Positions 23,160-34,499 of a DNA stretch of 64,000 nucleotides are shown one piece after another (the first letter of the stretch is position 1; the number at the start of each line of letters is the position of its first letter). The position numbers were made by a program, and so were the translations under genes. The DNA is taken from contig JAJEKV010000013.1 in the NCBI GenBank assembly GCA_021234155.1, positions 18,290,746 through 18,354,745 on the forward strand, written 5' to 3'. This DNA comes from Isoetes taiwanensis. Its lineage: Eukaryota > Streptophyta > Lycopodiopsida > Isoetales > Isoetaceae. The notes under the pieces are model-generated. The model did no database searches and had not been told where the DNA came from. It saw nothing but the letters and a program-made list of their open reading frames with translations.

Positions 23160-23660
23160 AACCTTAGCGGTGCCACACGCCAAGTGGGAAGTTGTCGCGA
23201 TGGTTTTCATAGCAGGCCTTCCAAGGACAACAAGAAGCTTGAAGCATTGATGGTTGTGGTATATAGCTTATCAAAAGGGCACATACTTGCCATGCCAATA
23301 ATTGATAGACACCACACCGCTTTGAATCTAGCCGTGTGGTCTACTTAAGAGTTCTTTTAGGCTGCATGGAATGCACAGGTCGATCATCACCAAAAGAGAT
23401 CCGAAGTTTTTTAGCGAGGTTTAGCAAGACTTCTTCGACACGAGCTGCACCAACTTGTTGATGAGTCAAATCGGCAAAGGGATCGCACCAACAAAATTTT
23501 GGAGAGCACGTAACTATGATTGGAGCAAGTAATCCAAATGGGCCGAGTACATCCACCTGGTCAATTACGTACAATAATATGAAGCAAGAGTCATCGAAGA
23601 TGTCTCCTCCATGATCAGTTACAGTTATCAATGCTTGACCCTAGTTATGTGGCATAATCT
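23160..23660 (+). pseudogene. RE1-A integrase core remnant
   Basis: MVVVYSLSKGHILAMP at about 23250-23297 corresponds to the VVVDRLSK.AHF. block of Gypsy integrase. RLHGMHRSIITKRDPKFFSE follows in another frame at about 23350-23410 (equivalent of LHGMP.SI.SDRDPKF). One or more frame changes separate the blocks. In copy B the RE3 element inserted inside this integrase region (40874-40878 corresponds to about 23558). Confidence 0.75.
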
Positions 23661-23815
23661 AGTGCCCTAGTGGAAGTTTCTCAACAAAAACAGCATATAG
23701 GCAGTCGCTTTTGTTAGAAGTGTGAGAATATCTTCAACAAAGATGGGCACATCCAAGAGTCTAGCGTAGATAGACATAAAACTCCTCGAGAGTTGTTTTG
23801 TTGTGACAGATAAAG

Positions 23816-24237
23816 TTGGCTCAAGTAAAGGTTAAGCAAGGGAAGCTTTGCATCGCAATTGTAAGAAGCTCGCATCGGGTGGGCAGTCCGTTCAAGATCT
23901 TGGAGAAGAGTGGGCTCTCAAGCCCCAAGTTGGATCTCTTGGCCCACCTTAAGGTATTCCATGTGAGTTTATTGAAAAGGCACGATCCTAACCCCGAGGA
24001 GGTTTTTGGATACTCCAACTTTGTTGGAAATGACGGAGGATCAAGTTGAAATTGTGCCCCGGTTGCTTCTTGATAAGTCATTCAAGAGGACTAGGTGGTC
24101 TCAATTCCTCCAAAGATTTGGTCAAGTGGAAGCACTTGCCCGGTGGAAGACGTGACATGGGTATTGAAGCAGGATTTGGAGAAGCAATACCCGAGTTTAG
24201 GAAGGAGTTTGATGGGGCGAAGTCGCCTCCCATTTGA
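23816..24237 (+). pseudogene. RE1-A integrase C-terminus with chromodomain remnant
   Basis: GSPFKILEKSGLSSPKLDL, then LKVFHVSLLKRHDPNPEEV, is the GPF...V.Y.L.LP......VFHVS.L end of chromovirus integrase. About 40 codons on, LVKWKHLP, then VTWVLKQDLEKQYP in a second frame (24119-24200), matches the YLVKWKG.P...ATWE....L...YP core of a retroelement chromodomain. Chromodomains steer integration to heterochromatin marks (family knowledge). Stop at about 24237. Confidence 0.75.
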
Positions 24238-25108
24238 TCGACGCCACTTGCCGTGAGGTTAGCTTAGTATGTTCCTTAGTTTTAAGTTCTGCTCATGTAT
24301 TCTAGTTAGTAGAGTGCATGTGCCGGGAATCTTGGAACGTGTGGGGCGATGATGGGATACGCCTTTAAGGCATTCTTCTAGGCCAACACGCACCAAGTGC
24401 ATTTTGACCATTAGGGTCATGTGAGAGAGGAAGTGAGGCATGGTGGGCTTATGATGGGACATCTGGCCGGATGCTCTCTATGCCACGATGCTGGGTTCGC
24501 ACACCCGCCATAGGGGGTCATGGTGAAGGTCAAAGTGATCATGCGCCGATGATGGGATCGTGGAGACATTCCCTAGCTTAAAACCCTTGGGGCATGATGC
24601 ACTAGGGGGTACTTTCGGCACCGGGTAACCGAAAGTACAAGGTAGCACTTGATCATGGGCGCATGATAGATCATCTTAAATGGTCCTTAAGCTCAAATCC
24701 GAAGGGCCATGATCGAAAAGCAAGGTAGTAGGGTAACCCGAAAGCTAGTAGTTCGCCCGAGGAGGTAGGTAAGGGGGTGGTCCCCTAAAACCACAATTAT
24801 TAACTAAACTAACGTAATGTGCTACACGTAGCGGGGCGAGCATAGGGAGTACCGCGGGGGCACATTACGTGGAGGAGGGGAAGCATAATTTAGACTTGAA
24901 ATTATGAACCCTAATATTATGTGTGATAATGTTTTTTGACTTATTATGACATTACTATTGTTAAGGCTATATAAATTTTGTATAGACATAAATATAGCCT
25001 ATTGCTATATATTTAATGCAATAGTAAGTTTCTCCTTGCATGTATCTTGTTGTTTTGCAGGAATAGGATAGGTTCGTCACCTTAGCGCAATGTTGAGGAC
25101 AGCATTGT
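24238..25108 (+). other. RE1-A 3' untranslated region
   Basis: Non-coding segment between the chromodomain and the polypurine tract, with loosely repeated gatgatgggat / catgatgg motifs (24348, 24452, 24547). It contains one perfect hairpin (24609-24638), described separately. Confidence 0.6.
24609..24638 (+). repeat. Perfect 10-bp stem hairpin in RE1 3' UTR
   Basis: gtactttcgg (24609-24618) and ccgaaagtac (24629-24638) are exact inverted repeats around the 10-base loop caccgggtaa. It could be an RNA structure of the element transcript (inference). Confidence 0.85.
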
Positions 25109-25109
25109 C

Positions 25110-25124
25110 CTAAGGGGGGGAGAA
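25110..25124 (+). promoter_or_regulatory. RE1-A polypurine tract
   Basis: taaggggggggagaa directly precedes the right LTR, as expected for the plus-strand primer of an LTR retrotransposon. Confidence 0.85.
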
Positions 25125-26105
25125 TATGACGTTCCAGGGGAATATACGCTATAAATACGTATATTCTTGGACCCGTCACCATACAAGTCTTCCTATGTAG
25201 CCTTGTATGCCTTAGAAAGTGGCTAGGGGGCATGACCAAGTTATTCATATAACTTAGATAACCTTAGGTTAAGACCATTTCCACGTGGCCTTAACCTATT
25301 GGGCACCCGCCACACGGACTTACCCTATTGGAACCATGTGGCATAACATGTGAACCCTAACCTATAAAGGCTAAACCCCAACCCTAGGCCTCTTTTTAAA
25401 ACTCCAACAAATCTAGGAATCTTCTTCAAGGCAAACTCCGTTTGAGAACCGGCTCTTGTCGTGTACAAGATAGCGTGGCAGCCCCCGGCGAGCGTATCGC
25501 CAGGAGGGGAGCTACCTCAACACCTTGAAGATCATTGAGGACGCCAGGATTGGGAGGGAGTGCTTCCGCAGGTATGTGGAGTAGTGCTCTTAGTAGTCCA
25601 TCCGGAAGTTAGCACTTCAGATGAGTTAGTGTTTCCATATCTAGAGTAGAGCCATCCTAGAACTCAGATTCAACATCTTAAACCCTAATCAAGGAACCCT
25701 AACTATAAGTTAGATATGTATGATTAGGTTAAGATGTTCTTATGATGATTATCATGTTATGATGCTATGTGATGATGGTTGATCATGTTTGCTCCTCTTG
25801 TATTGGGAAGGGGGGTAGAGACCTAGAGCCATATGTAGTATGCTCCTAGATTAGATCCCTTAGTTCCTATTAGTTGCGGCCTGTGCATAGGAACCCACCG
25901 GGCTATGGAGGCTATGATGTGACTCAGCACTACACAACGGGGCTAGAGGCAATGCGGAGGGAGGATCCCTGCCGAGTGGGGGCTACGGGGGATCCCATAG
26001 TGGGCTAGGCTTATGGTCGGTCACTTCGTGTGGGCCGAGCATGGGTCTGACACCTCCTGGGGCGATGGTGTCGCCCTGCCTCTCAAGAGTTGCAAGTGTC
26101 AGCTT
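25125..26105 (+). repeat. RE1-A right LTR, truncated at the duplication joint
   Basis: Begins tatgacgttcc (left LTR: tgtgacgttcc) and follows the left LTR to gcaagtgtcagcttg, equivalent to about 16351. It then switches to peroxidase upstream sequence. About 650 bp of LTR are missing. Many differences from the left LTR lie at CTG/CAG/CGG-type sites. Confidence 0.9.
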
Positions 26106-28809
26106 GACAAAGAACATGATTATGTCAATTCCACGTTGTCTTAGCTTGACTATTTAGGTCATGGTTCTTGCCTTCATAGTTGTTGTTCTGATACATGAAT
26201 GTCAAAGCATTATTTCCAAATGATTAAAATGCTTGAGTCTACTTAGTATGAACTTATCAATAATTTCCCTTACCTTACTCAGTTGGATGAATTATCCTCC
26301 ACAATTTGTGAAATAAAACAAAGAACTTCTGCGTTAAGAAAACGAAATCATGTAATATACACATGTCTTGTATTCATGAATAGTTAATGTCTTTGAGACA
26401 ATGAACATGATTATGTCAATCCCATTTTGTTTAGGCACTGAGCTTTGCATGTCATGTCTCTTCTTTGTTCATGTGCAATTCATAAACAAAAGAAAACAAA
26501 ACAATGGAAAATGAACCCCTTTGTTCAGACCATTAATAAGACTCGACACACAAAATGACAAACCAAGAAATATGAAAACACACTCTTGGGCCCCCGGAGG
26601 GGCAGGTGTCAGACACCTTGTTAATTGAGCTTGAGGGTTGGATTTGAGATTAAAATTTTGGAAAACAACCTTGATCGGCAATTAGAATTGATTTGAGTCA
26701 TTGAATTGTCATGGGATTTTAGATCCTTAGAACTTGTGCCTTTTATGAATATAGAATAGATGTTGTTATTGAGTTGACTATTGTACTTCAAAAAGAGACA
26801 CGAAGGGTTGAGACAAGTTCTTGCTTGAGATATGGATATGGACTTTGGATGGAGGAATTTACAATTTTGAATATAATAGGAGTATTAGAGTAAGAGAATA
26901 GGAGGTTGAATTTGGTTGAATAGGAGTTTGAATAGGAGATTTCCATTGGGCTGCAGATAAACTGACTAATGTTGCAGTTGTTAGAATATACTGACTAGTG
27001 CTTCGAGCCAAACAAAAATAAAGCCTAGGTTTCAACCAAGATTCTTATAGAGAAGAACAATGGGGTTTCAATGTTGATCCGTTTCATCTTTGGTATATAG
27101 CAACAATTAGCAACTATTTTTTCATCAAGCCCCCATCTATGTGGCACTTTTTTTTGGGCATGCAAGTGTATATTTTTGAAGTTAGAATATAGGAATAGTC
27201 TCTTCTCTAACAACATTTACATATGTTTAGATAAGACTTTAGTTATTTCTCGAAGTTAAATTTTGTTTCCTAATATTTCGGTTTGGAACATAACAAACCT
27301 TTTGGATTGGCCAAATCACAAATCATTGTTGATAGGTGTAAGGTTAGAATATTTGAGAATATTCTCGTTATTTCGTGTATGACCTAAGGAGACTTCTGAT
27401 TGTGGGTTCTTGAGGGAAGAAGAAAAACATTGCCATTCAATGGATTTGTCATGTTTACTGCTCCCCCTTTTTTTTGGAAGTGATATGCCATGGCCGCTGT
27501 GGTATAGTGAACAATTCACCAGACATATGAAATCTGCTTCGTTTTCTTTCCTTCTTTCTCCCCCTCCCCCGGCCTCATCTATAAGTTTCGCCGAAAATTG
27601 TATAGTTTGGTCTCAACCAATGATGGACCAGTTAGTTCCTAGTTAGAGTCATGCATATTCAGGCTTTTAGCACCATGTCTCTTCTTATGGCAAGGTCATG
27701 ATTTCAAGCTTCAAGTGTTCTAATTTATGCAATACAACATGTGAGCTTAATTCCATGCATGGATAAATCAGGAAATGTTTTTGACCACCTAAGGATAATA
27801 ATGTAATATGTTGCATTATGTTTGGTAGCGTCGTTGTTTTTGTTGGCATGCAAACTAAAGTAGAAGAAAAGATATTGTTTAATGGCCAAATGAAAGGGAA
27901 GAAAATATCTTGTAGGATGCTGAAAACTTATTAGTTGTTGTGATATTCCTGAAATGAACGTTTTTTAATATACCTTTCATCCATTCATGAAATTACCATA
28001 TTTGTGTTTAAAGAATTGTGAGGATCAAAACTCGAAATGTGCGGTTGTACTTGAAATAATTACCAAAGCATTCGGTCATCTCGAGTTTTGAGAGTAAAAA
28101 TCAAAATATCATAATTGAGTTTATAGTCAAATCATAGGACTGTTGTAAAAAATGAATTTTTAATGTTATCTGATGGGAGAAGAAAACAACGAGGATTATA
28201 TATGCATTAATAGTTTATAGTCAAACCATGGGACTGTTGTAAAAAATGAATTTTGAATGTTATCTACAATGGGAGAAAACAACAAGGATTGTTTATGCAT
28301 TAATATTTAACGACGGTGTTTTAGTGGGTGTATTGTCATGCTCATCATACATCACGAGAAACCTTACGTAATTTATGCAATTCAAGATTAGCATTTCGCC
28401 ATAGGCTCCTACACTAATTTGATTGGTGATGGGCATATTGGTGCTAACTAAGTGCTCTCCAAGTGTACGCAACTTAAGAGGAATAGAGCAACTAACAAAT
28501 ATCCATGGTTCATTTATGTTTTGATGCAAAATTTCAGTTTCGCGCTTTCCATGAACATGTCTTTTCCTTTTGTCACATGTCCGATATGGATTCCGGTCTA
28601 CCTTTGAGATTAGCAAAAGGCAATCTAAAATTCGTAAACTATCCTATGAAACCAAGTGATGTCACTCCATTACCTTTAGAATACCAATTCAAATTAAAGA
28701 CATAAAGATGTAGATCCATAGGCTGCAGCACCAGCATTTTACTCATTTTACTCCTGTAATAAAGTGCATGACTATAAATGCAAAGAAAGTAGAGCTGAGG
28801 CAAGCAAGG
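26106..28809 (+). other. Peroxidase upstream region, copy B; no gene recognised
   Basis: Near-identical to 11734-14431, including the same open frames without recognisable motif. Differences from copy A cluster at CTG-like triplets (for example 27077-27095 against 12704-12720). Confidence 0.6.
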
Positions 28810-29786
28810 ATGAAGACCTCACTAGTGTTTGCAACTTTGATTTTAGTGTCGGGCACGCTCAAAACTGAGGCATGGCTCAAGATTGGATATTATGCAAAAT
28901 CATGTCCACATGTAGAACATGTTGTCAGAGAGGAGTTCAGAAAGCTTATGCTAAAGATCCCAGAGCTCCTGCATCACTTCTCAGGCTACACTTTCATGAC
29001 TGCTTTGTTAGAGTATGTAATCTCATCCTCGATAATTTTGGCAATTTATCTTGCACAACTAGGTTGATAACATGCCGAGAATTCACAGTATCGATGCATC
29101 CCCGTTACTAGATGTTGCTAATGGTGAAAAACTGGCCGACCAAGTGGTTTCAACTGGCGACTTCAATATGTCGATGAGATAAAGTCTAAAGTGGAACAAA
29201 TATGTCCCGAGACGGTGTCTTGTCTTGATTTGCTAGCACTTATAGCAAGGGATTCTCAGAGTTGTGGTAATCGACCGTGGTTTTATGTTTGTGATATTGA
29301 TTCCGATTTAAAGGAATGCATTACTTATTACTGATGATCTTGGCAGAGCGGTGGACTTTTCTGGGATGTTGCATTGGGAAGAAGGGATGGCAAGATCTCC
29401 ATAACTTCTGAAGCAAATCAAAAAATACCTAGTGCATCTTCGAATGTTACAGAACTTATTTCCAGCCTTCCAAGTCAGAGTAGGTCTGAAGGAAGAAGAT
29501 ATGATCACACTCTCGTAATATAACAGTGCCCTACCATATTATCTTTCCAAATATGCCCTGAAAAGAAAAAGCGAAAGAAAAGAAAAGAAAGGAAAGGAAA
29601 GGAAAGGAAAGGAAAGGAAAGGAAAGGAAAGGAAAGGAAAGGAAAGGAAAAGAAAAGGGACTTTGTTTTACTTACTGAAATCATAACCTGGTTTTCTCAT
29701 CTTAGGTGCCCATACTATTAGATATGCATCATGCAAGGCATTTATCAATCGCCTGTACAATTTCAGTGGATCTGGCAAACCTGACC
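28810..29786 (+). pseudogene. Class III peroxidase, copy B, truncated by RE1
   Basis: Same start and signal peptide as copy A (ATG 28810). Exon 1 has a one-base loss (gagagatggag in A, gagagaggag here, near 28930), shifting the frame before the distal-His motif. If that base is a sequencing error, LLRLHFHDCFVR is still encoded. Exon 2 is heavily altered (about 29087-29266), and exon 3 keeps GRRDGK. Exon 4 (about 29706-29786) is better than in copy A: it retains GAHTIRYASCKAF, with the proximal heme-ligand His, before SGSGKPD and the RE1 LTR. The 3' remainder of exon 4 would lie beyond the far end of RE1-B, outside the window. Confidence 0.85.
29572..29660 (+). repeat. Microsatellite, mainly (ggaaa)n, peroxidase intron 3, copy B
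   Basis: Begins with three aaaag units as in copy A and then switches to about a dozen ggaaa units before returning to aaaag at the right edge. A variant unit has spread inside the tract since the duplication. Confidence 0.95.
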
Positions 29787-31398
29787 TGTGACGTTCCAGG
29801 GGAATATACGCTATAAATATATATTCCTGGACCCGTCACCATACAAGTCTTCCTATGTAGCCTTGTATGCCTTAGAAAGTGGCTAGGGGGCATGACCAAG
29901 TTATTCATATAACTTAGCCAACCTTAGGTTAAGACCATTTCCACGTGGCCTTAACCTATTGGGCACCCACCACACGGACTTACCCTATTGGAGCCATGTG
30001 GCATAACATGTGAACCCTAACCTATAAAGGCCTAAACCCTAGGCTCTAACAGTCTAGGAACCTTCTTCGCGCTCGAAACTCCGTTTTCGAGAACCGTCTG
30101 CTGTGGCACATCATAGCGTGGCAGCCCCCCAGAGCGTGAGCGCATCAGCAGGAGTGGGAGCTACCTCGAACACCTTGAAGATCATTGAGACGCCAGGATT
30201 GGGAGGGAGTGCTTCTGGAGCAGGTATGTGGAGTAGTGCTCTTAGTAGTCCATCTGGAAGTTAGCACTCCAGATGGGTTAGTGTTTCGTATCTAGAGTAG
30301 AGCCATCCTAGAACCCGTATTCAACATCTTAAACCCTAATCAAGGAACCCTAACTATAAGTTAGATATGTATGATTAGGTTAAGATGTTCTTATGATGAT
30401 TATCATGTTATGATGCTATGTGATGATGGTTGATCATGGTTGCTCCTCTTGTATTGGGAAGGGGGTAGAGACCTAGAGCCATATGTAGTATGCTCCTAGA
30501 TTAGATCCCTTTAGTTCCTATTAGTTGCGGCTTTGTGCATAGGAACCCACCGCTATGGAGGCTATGATGTGACTCCAGCACTACACAACGGGGCTAGAGG
30601 CAATGCAGGGAGGATCCCCGCCGAAGTGGGGGCTACGGGGGATCCCATAGTGGGCTAGGGCTTATGGTGGGGTCACTTCGTTGTGGGCCGGCATGGGTCC
30701 GACACCTCCCTGGGGCGATGGTGTCATGCCTCTCAAGAGTTGCAAGTGTCGGCTTGGCTCTTGTTTTGGGGGTTCACCGGGTATGAATCGTATTGTCACG
30801 ATTCTCTAGCCGCCGTGGAACCTCTAGACCCCGGAAGGGGAGATGCAACCCTTCCCGCCTCGGCGGACCGGGGAGATGCAACTGGAGTAGTCCCGATGGG
30901 TGATGCCACTGATTTGCGTGATCCCAAGGCTAGAGTCATGCCGAGCCCCGATTGAGCCCATCCGCAAAGTATGCACAGAGGGGCGGATGGAGTAGTCAAC
31001 CCTAGCCATTGTCTTATGCCAGCCCCTCGCCATTGTTATGACTCGGTTCGCTCTATCTTGAGGCCTAGCCCGGTCCATCCTCCTTATTAGTCGAGCCATG
31101 GGTAGGAGCTCTTATGTTTTATGGTTTATGATTATCTTCTTTGCTCTTATGGATATGCGATGGACTACCCTTCGAGGTAGTATGTGGTATTGTTATTGCT
31201 AGTTCTGACGTTGTTTATGCTTCCGCTGTGATAGGAGCCCATAGGGGAAGGGCGCGCAAGACACCTTTCAGTGTCCCCCGCCCAAGACTAGGATTCTCTC
31301 AGAAAAGGTTAGATCGGAGGGCCCATGCGGTTGATGGACCGGGATGGGGATTTCTGCCGAGTGTACGCGGTACCCGATATTTAGCAAGGAGCGTCACA
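29787..31398 (+). repeat. RE1-B left LTR (1,612 bp)
   Basis: tgtgacgttcc to gagcgtcaca, matching 15373-17006 with many small differences. The TATA-like ctataaagg is at 30021-30029. The telo-box-like stretch after it is shorter than in copy A (one cctaaaccctagg). Confidence 0.9.
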
Positions 31399-31399
31399 A

Positions 31400-31411
31400 T
31401 GGTATCAGAGC
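31400..31411 (+). promoter_or_regulatory. RE1-B primer binding site (initiator tRNA-Met)
   Basis: tggtatcagagc, one base after the LTR: the canonical plant LTR-retrotransposon match to the 3' end of initiator tRNA-Met. Confidence 0.9.
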
Positions 31412-31859
31412 AATGTTCTTGGTTGACCAAGAGCTAGCACTGACCATATCCCTGAATAGGTAGACTAACTGGCCTAGCTAATGAATGGAATGAGAATTCC
31501 AGTCTTGAACCGCGAAATGTGGGAGAAATTTTTTCCCCATTAGGAGGGTCGTAATTAGGTTAAGTATAGTCTACGTGGTAGAAATAATATAGTCAAAAGA
31601 AACCTTCTAGTAAATTTGAGCTCAAGTTGTTCATGAACCGCATCTTTCAAGTGAAAAATTGAATGAGAAATCGCTCAAAATAAAGCTTGAAAGAAATGGC
31701 GTGAAATGACCACTACTTGGCTCAAAAGGAATTAGGAAATTTTGAGAAATAGTTAAGTGATTAGGGGAAGTACCTAATTATTAACCCATAGTTATAATAA
31801 ATTTTACTCTTAAGAAAAAGTAGCTATTAAACCTATAGAAGCGCCTCTACTCCCTAGAA

Positions 31860-33115
31860 GTTCCAAATGGTAGCTTGAACCTCCCCTTTACCCTTGTAAG
31901 GCGAATTAGAAGCTAATCTCCCTTTTGCCATAAGAGTGTCCACCAACGAACAGTAGGCAGAGATCGATCCAAAGGAGCCGCAAGATAGAGGCAAGATCAC
32001 CCGAAGAGGCCACCATCAGGGAAGCTAAGTTGTTAGGAGGACCAAACAAGTAGCTAGGAAGGTTGGAGGCTCCAGCTTGCACCGGAACGTTGAAGCACTC
32101 ATGGTGGGCAGCGACAAGCAAATTCTTGAGGCCCCAGACCTAGGCCGCATTTAACTTAACTTGGCCACTCAAGCTCTTCAGACGAATCATTTCATTCAAG
32201 GAGGAGCAACGACTTAGCACTTCAGCCGAATGATCGCAAGGCTCAAGGGAAATTGAGATCGCGGGAAGCCTCGCTTTCCAAGAGGGGAAGAAGTAGCAAG
32301 AGCAAGCTCAAGAACGTAAGCAACCCCAACACCAAGAAGAGTACGCGGAGCAGCGCAAATCGTAGGAGCAACCCCTAATACGGTGAAACTCCAGCCGAGA
32401 ACAGCAAAAGAAGGGGAGCGAGCAATCAATGCTAAGAGAAGGAAGGAAGAGGCGATGCAAGGGAGAAGCCAACAAAGAGGCGTGGAAGCTAGGCGCGGGG
32501 GAGCATGGTTATCGAGAACCACAAACCGGACGAATCGGCAGGAGGATGAGCCCGAGGAGGAATGACCACACCAACAAGAGGGGGGAGCAAGAGGCTAAAG
32601 AAGAAGAGGAGGAGGAGGTCAAGAACATACGCTGCCTGCCGCCGAACCATATCCAATGCAGTCCAAGGGGCAACATCACGAGAAGCTACTTAAAGTCAAG
32701 CAAGATATGGAGTATCAGAAGAAGAAGGCAAAGATGCAAGATTTATCTCCCAATGGATCCGGATACAAGATAGCCGACTGTGGTCGGGGTCCAGCCTCCA
32801 CCACCGAATTTGATTCTCCTCGAAGAAGGTTCGCCATGGGCCAAACTCCATGACAAGAGAGTCAAGCCAAAGATATCGGCATTGCCGATAGTGCACCACC
32901 GAGGATCCGTGAAGCCTCTTTTCGAAAGTGCCTACATCGTGCATCTATGCAGAGTTCAAGATGGACTACGACTCAATGAGACATTATCAATGACTCAAGC
33001 CAGAAGTCTCGCTGTGAAGCCCGGCAAAGCCGAAAGCCAAGATCCGCACCATTCATGCCAAAAAGGATGACCATTATGCTCAAGAGCTTGAACCTAGCAC
33101 GGAGGATTAGAAAAG
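31860..33115 (+). pseudogene. RE1-B gag-like region, degenerate
   Basis: Counterpart of 17450-18716, with the same charged pieces (NAKRRKEEAMQGRSQQRG, then RQEDEPEEE; later KQDMEYQKKKAKMQDLSP) in broken frames, and the same ending near KSLNLARRIRKDEI. Minus-strand open frames over it are shadows. Confidence 0.4.
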
Positions 33116-33649
33116 ATGAAATTTAGGAATCTTTGAATAAAATTTTGAACTTGTATGTATATATGTTCCTAGAATTAATGGTTGTATATATATATAAAGT
33201 TAAAATTTGAGGGGTCGTATGAAAAACCCTCTCAAGGCCTCCACGCAGGCCTAAATTCGCATAGCCACCTGGGATTTCAAGTTATTTCGAGCCCAAATCA
33301 TACCCAATTAGCTCAGGAAAAGTTCCTAGTTAAGTCAGAATTGTCCAAATAATCATGCTAGCATCTTTAATTTTCCTGAAATCTTTGGTAGAAATCCAAA
33401 AGACCCGAAATCGGGTCGCTGTGCGAAAAACCCCTCTGAGCTCTCCACGCAGGGCTTAATTTCGCATAGCCACCCGGTTTCGCCCATTTTTGCCCAATTT
33501 GACCAATTTTCATCCAACAAGCTGCGTTTCTTGCTTTGTTTTGCCTAGATTTGCACTTCATGATAGCTCATTTGGACATCCATAGCCATAGAACAAAAGT
33601 TTTTCCCATCAAGAACCGTTGTGCACCTGAACCCGAGGCATCCCTAGTC

Positions 33650-33656
33650 TATAAAA
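33650..33656 (+). promoter_or_regulatory. TATA box of the RE1 internal ORF, copy B
   Basis: tataaaa in gtctataaaagggg, 112 bases before the ATG at 33768; same spacing as in copy A. Confidence 0.6.
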
Positions 33657-33767
33657 GGGGCCTCATTTGTCATTTTCTCCCCATCAAAAACCGCTTTTAG
33701 GACTTCAAAGCGATTTTCCACTCTCTACTCATCTTCACAAGCCATTTTTCATAGCTATCTCTGCTCA

Positions 33768-34214
33768 ATGGCGCCATCAAGCTTTGTTAGATGGTACAAT
33801 GAGGCCAATCACATCCGTGATTTCCCTGCTGAGCAAGCCTTCCATGTCTTTGATCATCTCTTTGATCTTCATGCCACCTTGACTAGAACTCCCTATTACA
33901 CCGACATCATTTGCCAATATGACCAGCAGATCCTACCCTGGGAAGTTAGTTTGCCACCTAGGGGAGGGAAATGGGTTTCTCTAGACTCTCTGACCCAAGC
34001 CATAGGTGGGGGATCTAAGACCAAGAATAGGTTGTGGGATAGAACCAGAAACATGCCAGATTACATGACCTGTAAGCATCATAGGCATAGATACCTTCAG
34101 CCCAAAAAAGCCTTAGCTTTGTTCATGCAAAGTACAAATAACCAACAAGGGAGCCCAACACATGTTATAGGTGCACTATCATCAAGTGTCTTCAGCCATG
34201 CCTTTGTATCATAG
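33768..34214 (+). CDS. Conserved ORF of unknown function inside RE1, copy B (C-terminus frame-shifted)
   Basis: Same protein as 19352-19831 with Val13 to Ala, Lys40 to Arg and Tyr109 to His over about the first 112 codons. Near 34101 the frame changes (ctttcagcccaggcagcc in A, cttcagcccaaaaaagcc here), and later single-base differences give a different 148-codon ending. The differences again sit at cag/ctg-type sites, so the break may not be real. The promoter and leader are also kept. Confidence 0.5.
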   Translation: MAPSSFVRWYNEANHIRDFPAEQAFHVFDHLFDLHATLTRTPYYTDIICQYDQQILPWEVSLPPRGGKWVSLDSLTQAIGGGSKTKNRLWDRTRNMPDYMTCKHHRHRYLQPKKALALFMQSTNNQQGSPTHVIGALSSSVFSHAFVS

Positions 34215-34499
34215 ATAATCATCTAGAAATTCATCCTATCTAGGTAATTCAGTCTAGCACACCAAGTACACCCAGTGAATGAGTCTCCTTCTACCACCCC
34301 CCATGATAGTAAATAAGTACCTTTCTCAGTGCCTAGTAGAGTGCCAAATGCCAAGTGGGACATTTGGGGTAGAGTGGATAAAGGTATAAAAATAGGGTTT
34401 GTAAAGTAAGTAGCCATAAATAATTGTTGTGTGATAGTATTAGTTGCCTTGTGCGTAGGGCAGTAATATAGGGTAGGAGAATCTTCCTTGCAGATTCTC

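Larger units (their letters stand above)
15373..26105 (+). mobile_element. RE1-A: Ty3/Gypsy chromovirus-type LTR retrotransposon, right LTR truncated
   Basis: Left LTR 15373-17006, tRNA-iMet primer site 17008-17020, internal region to 25124 with a polypurine tract, and a right LTR from 25125 cut off at 26105 by the duplication joint. LTR ends are tgtgacg and cgtcaca. RT (TRYGHYEF-like and NAPxT-like motifs), integrase (HGMHRSIITKRDPKF) and a C-terminal chromodomain-like LVKWKHLP place it with chromoviruses, probably the Tekay/Del group (inference). The element inserted into peroxidase exon 4; the other flank is not in the window. Its coding regions are full of stops and frame changes, except one 159-codon ORF. 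Confidence 0.9.
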
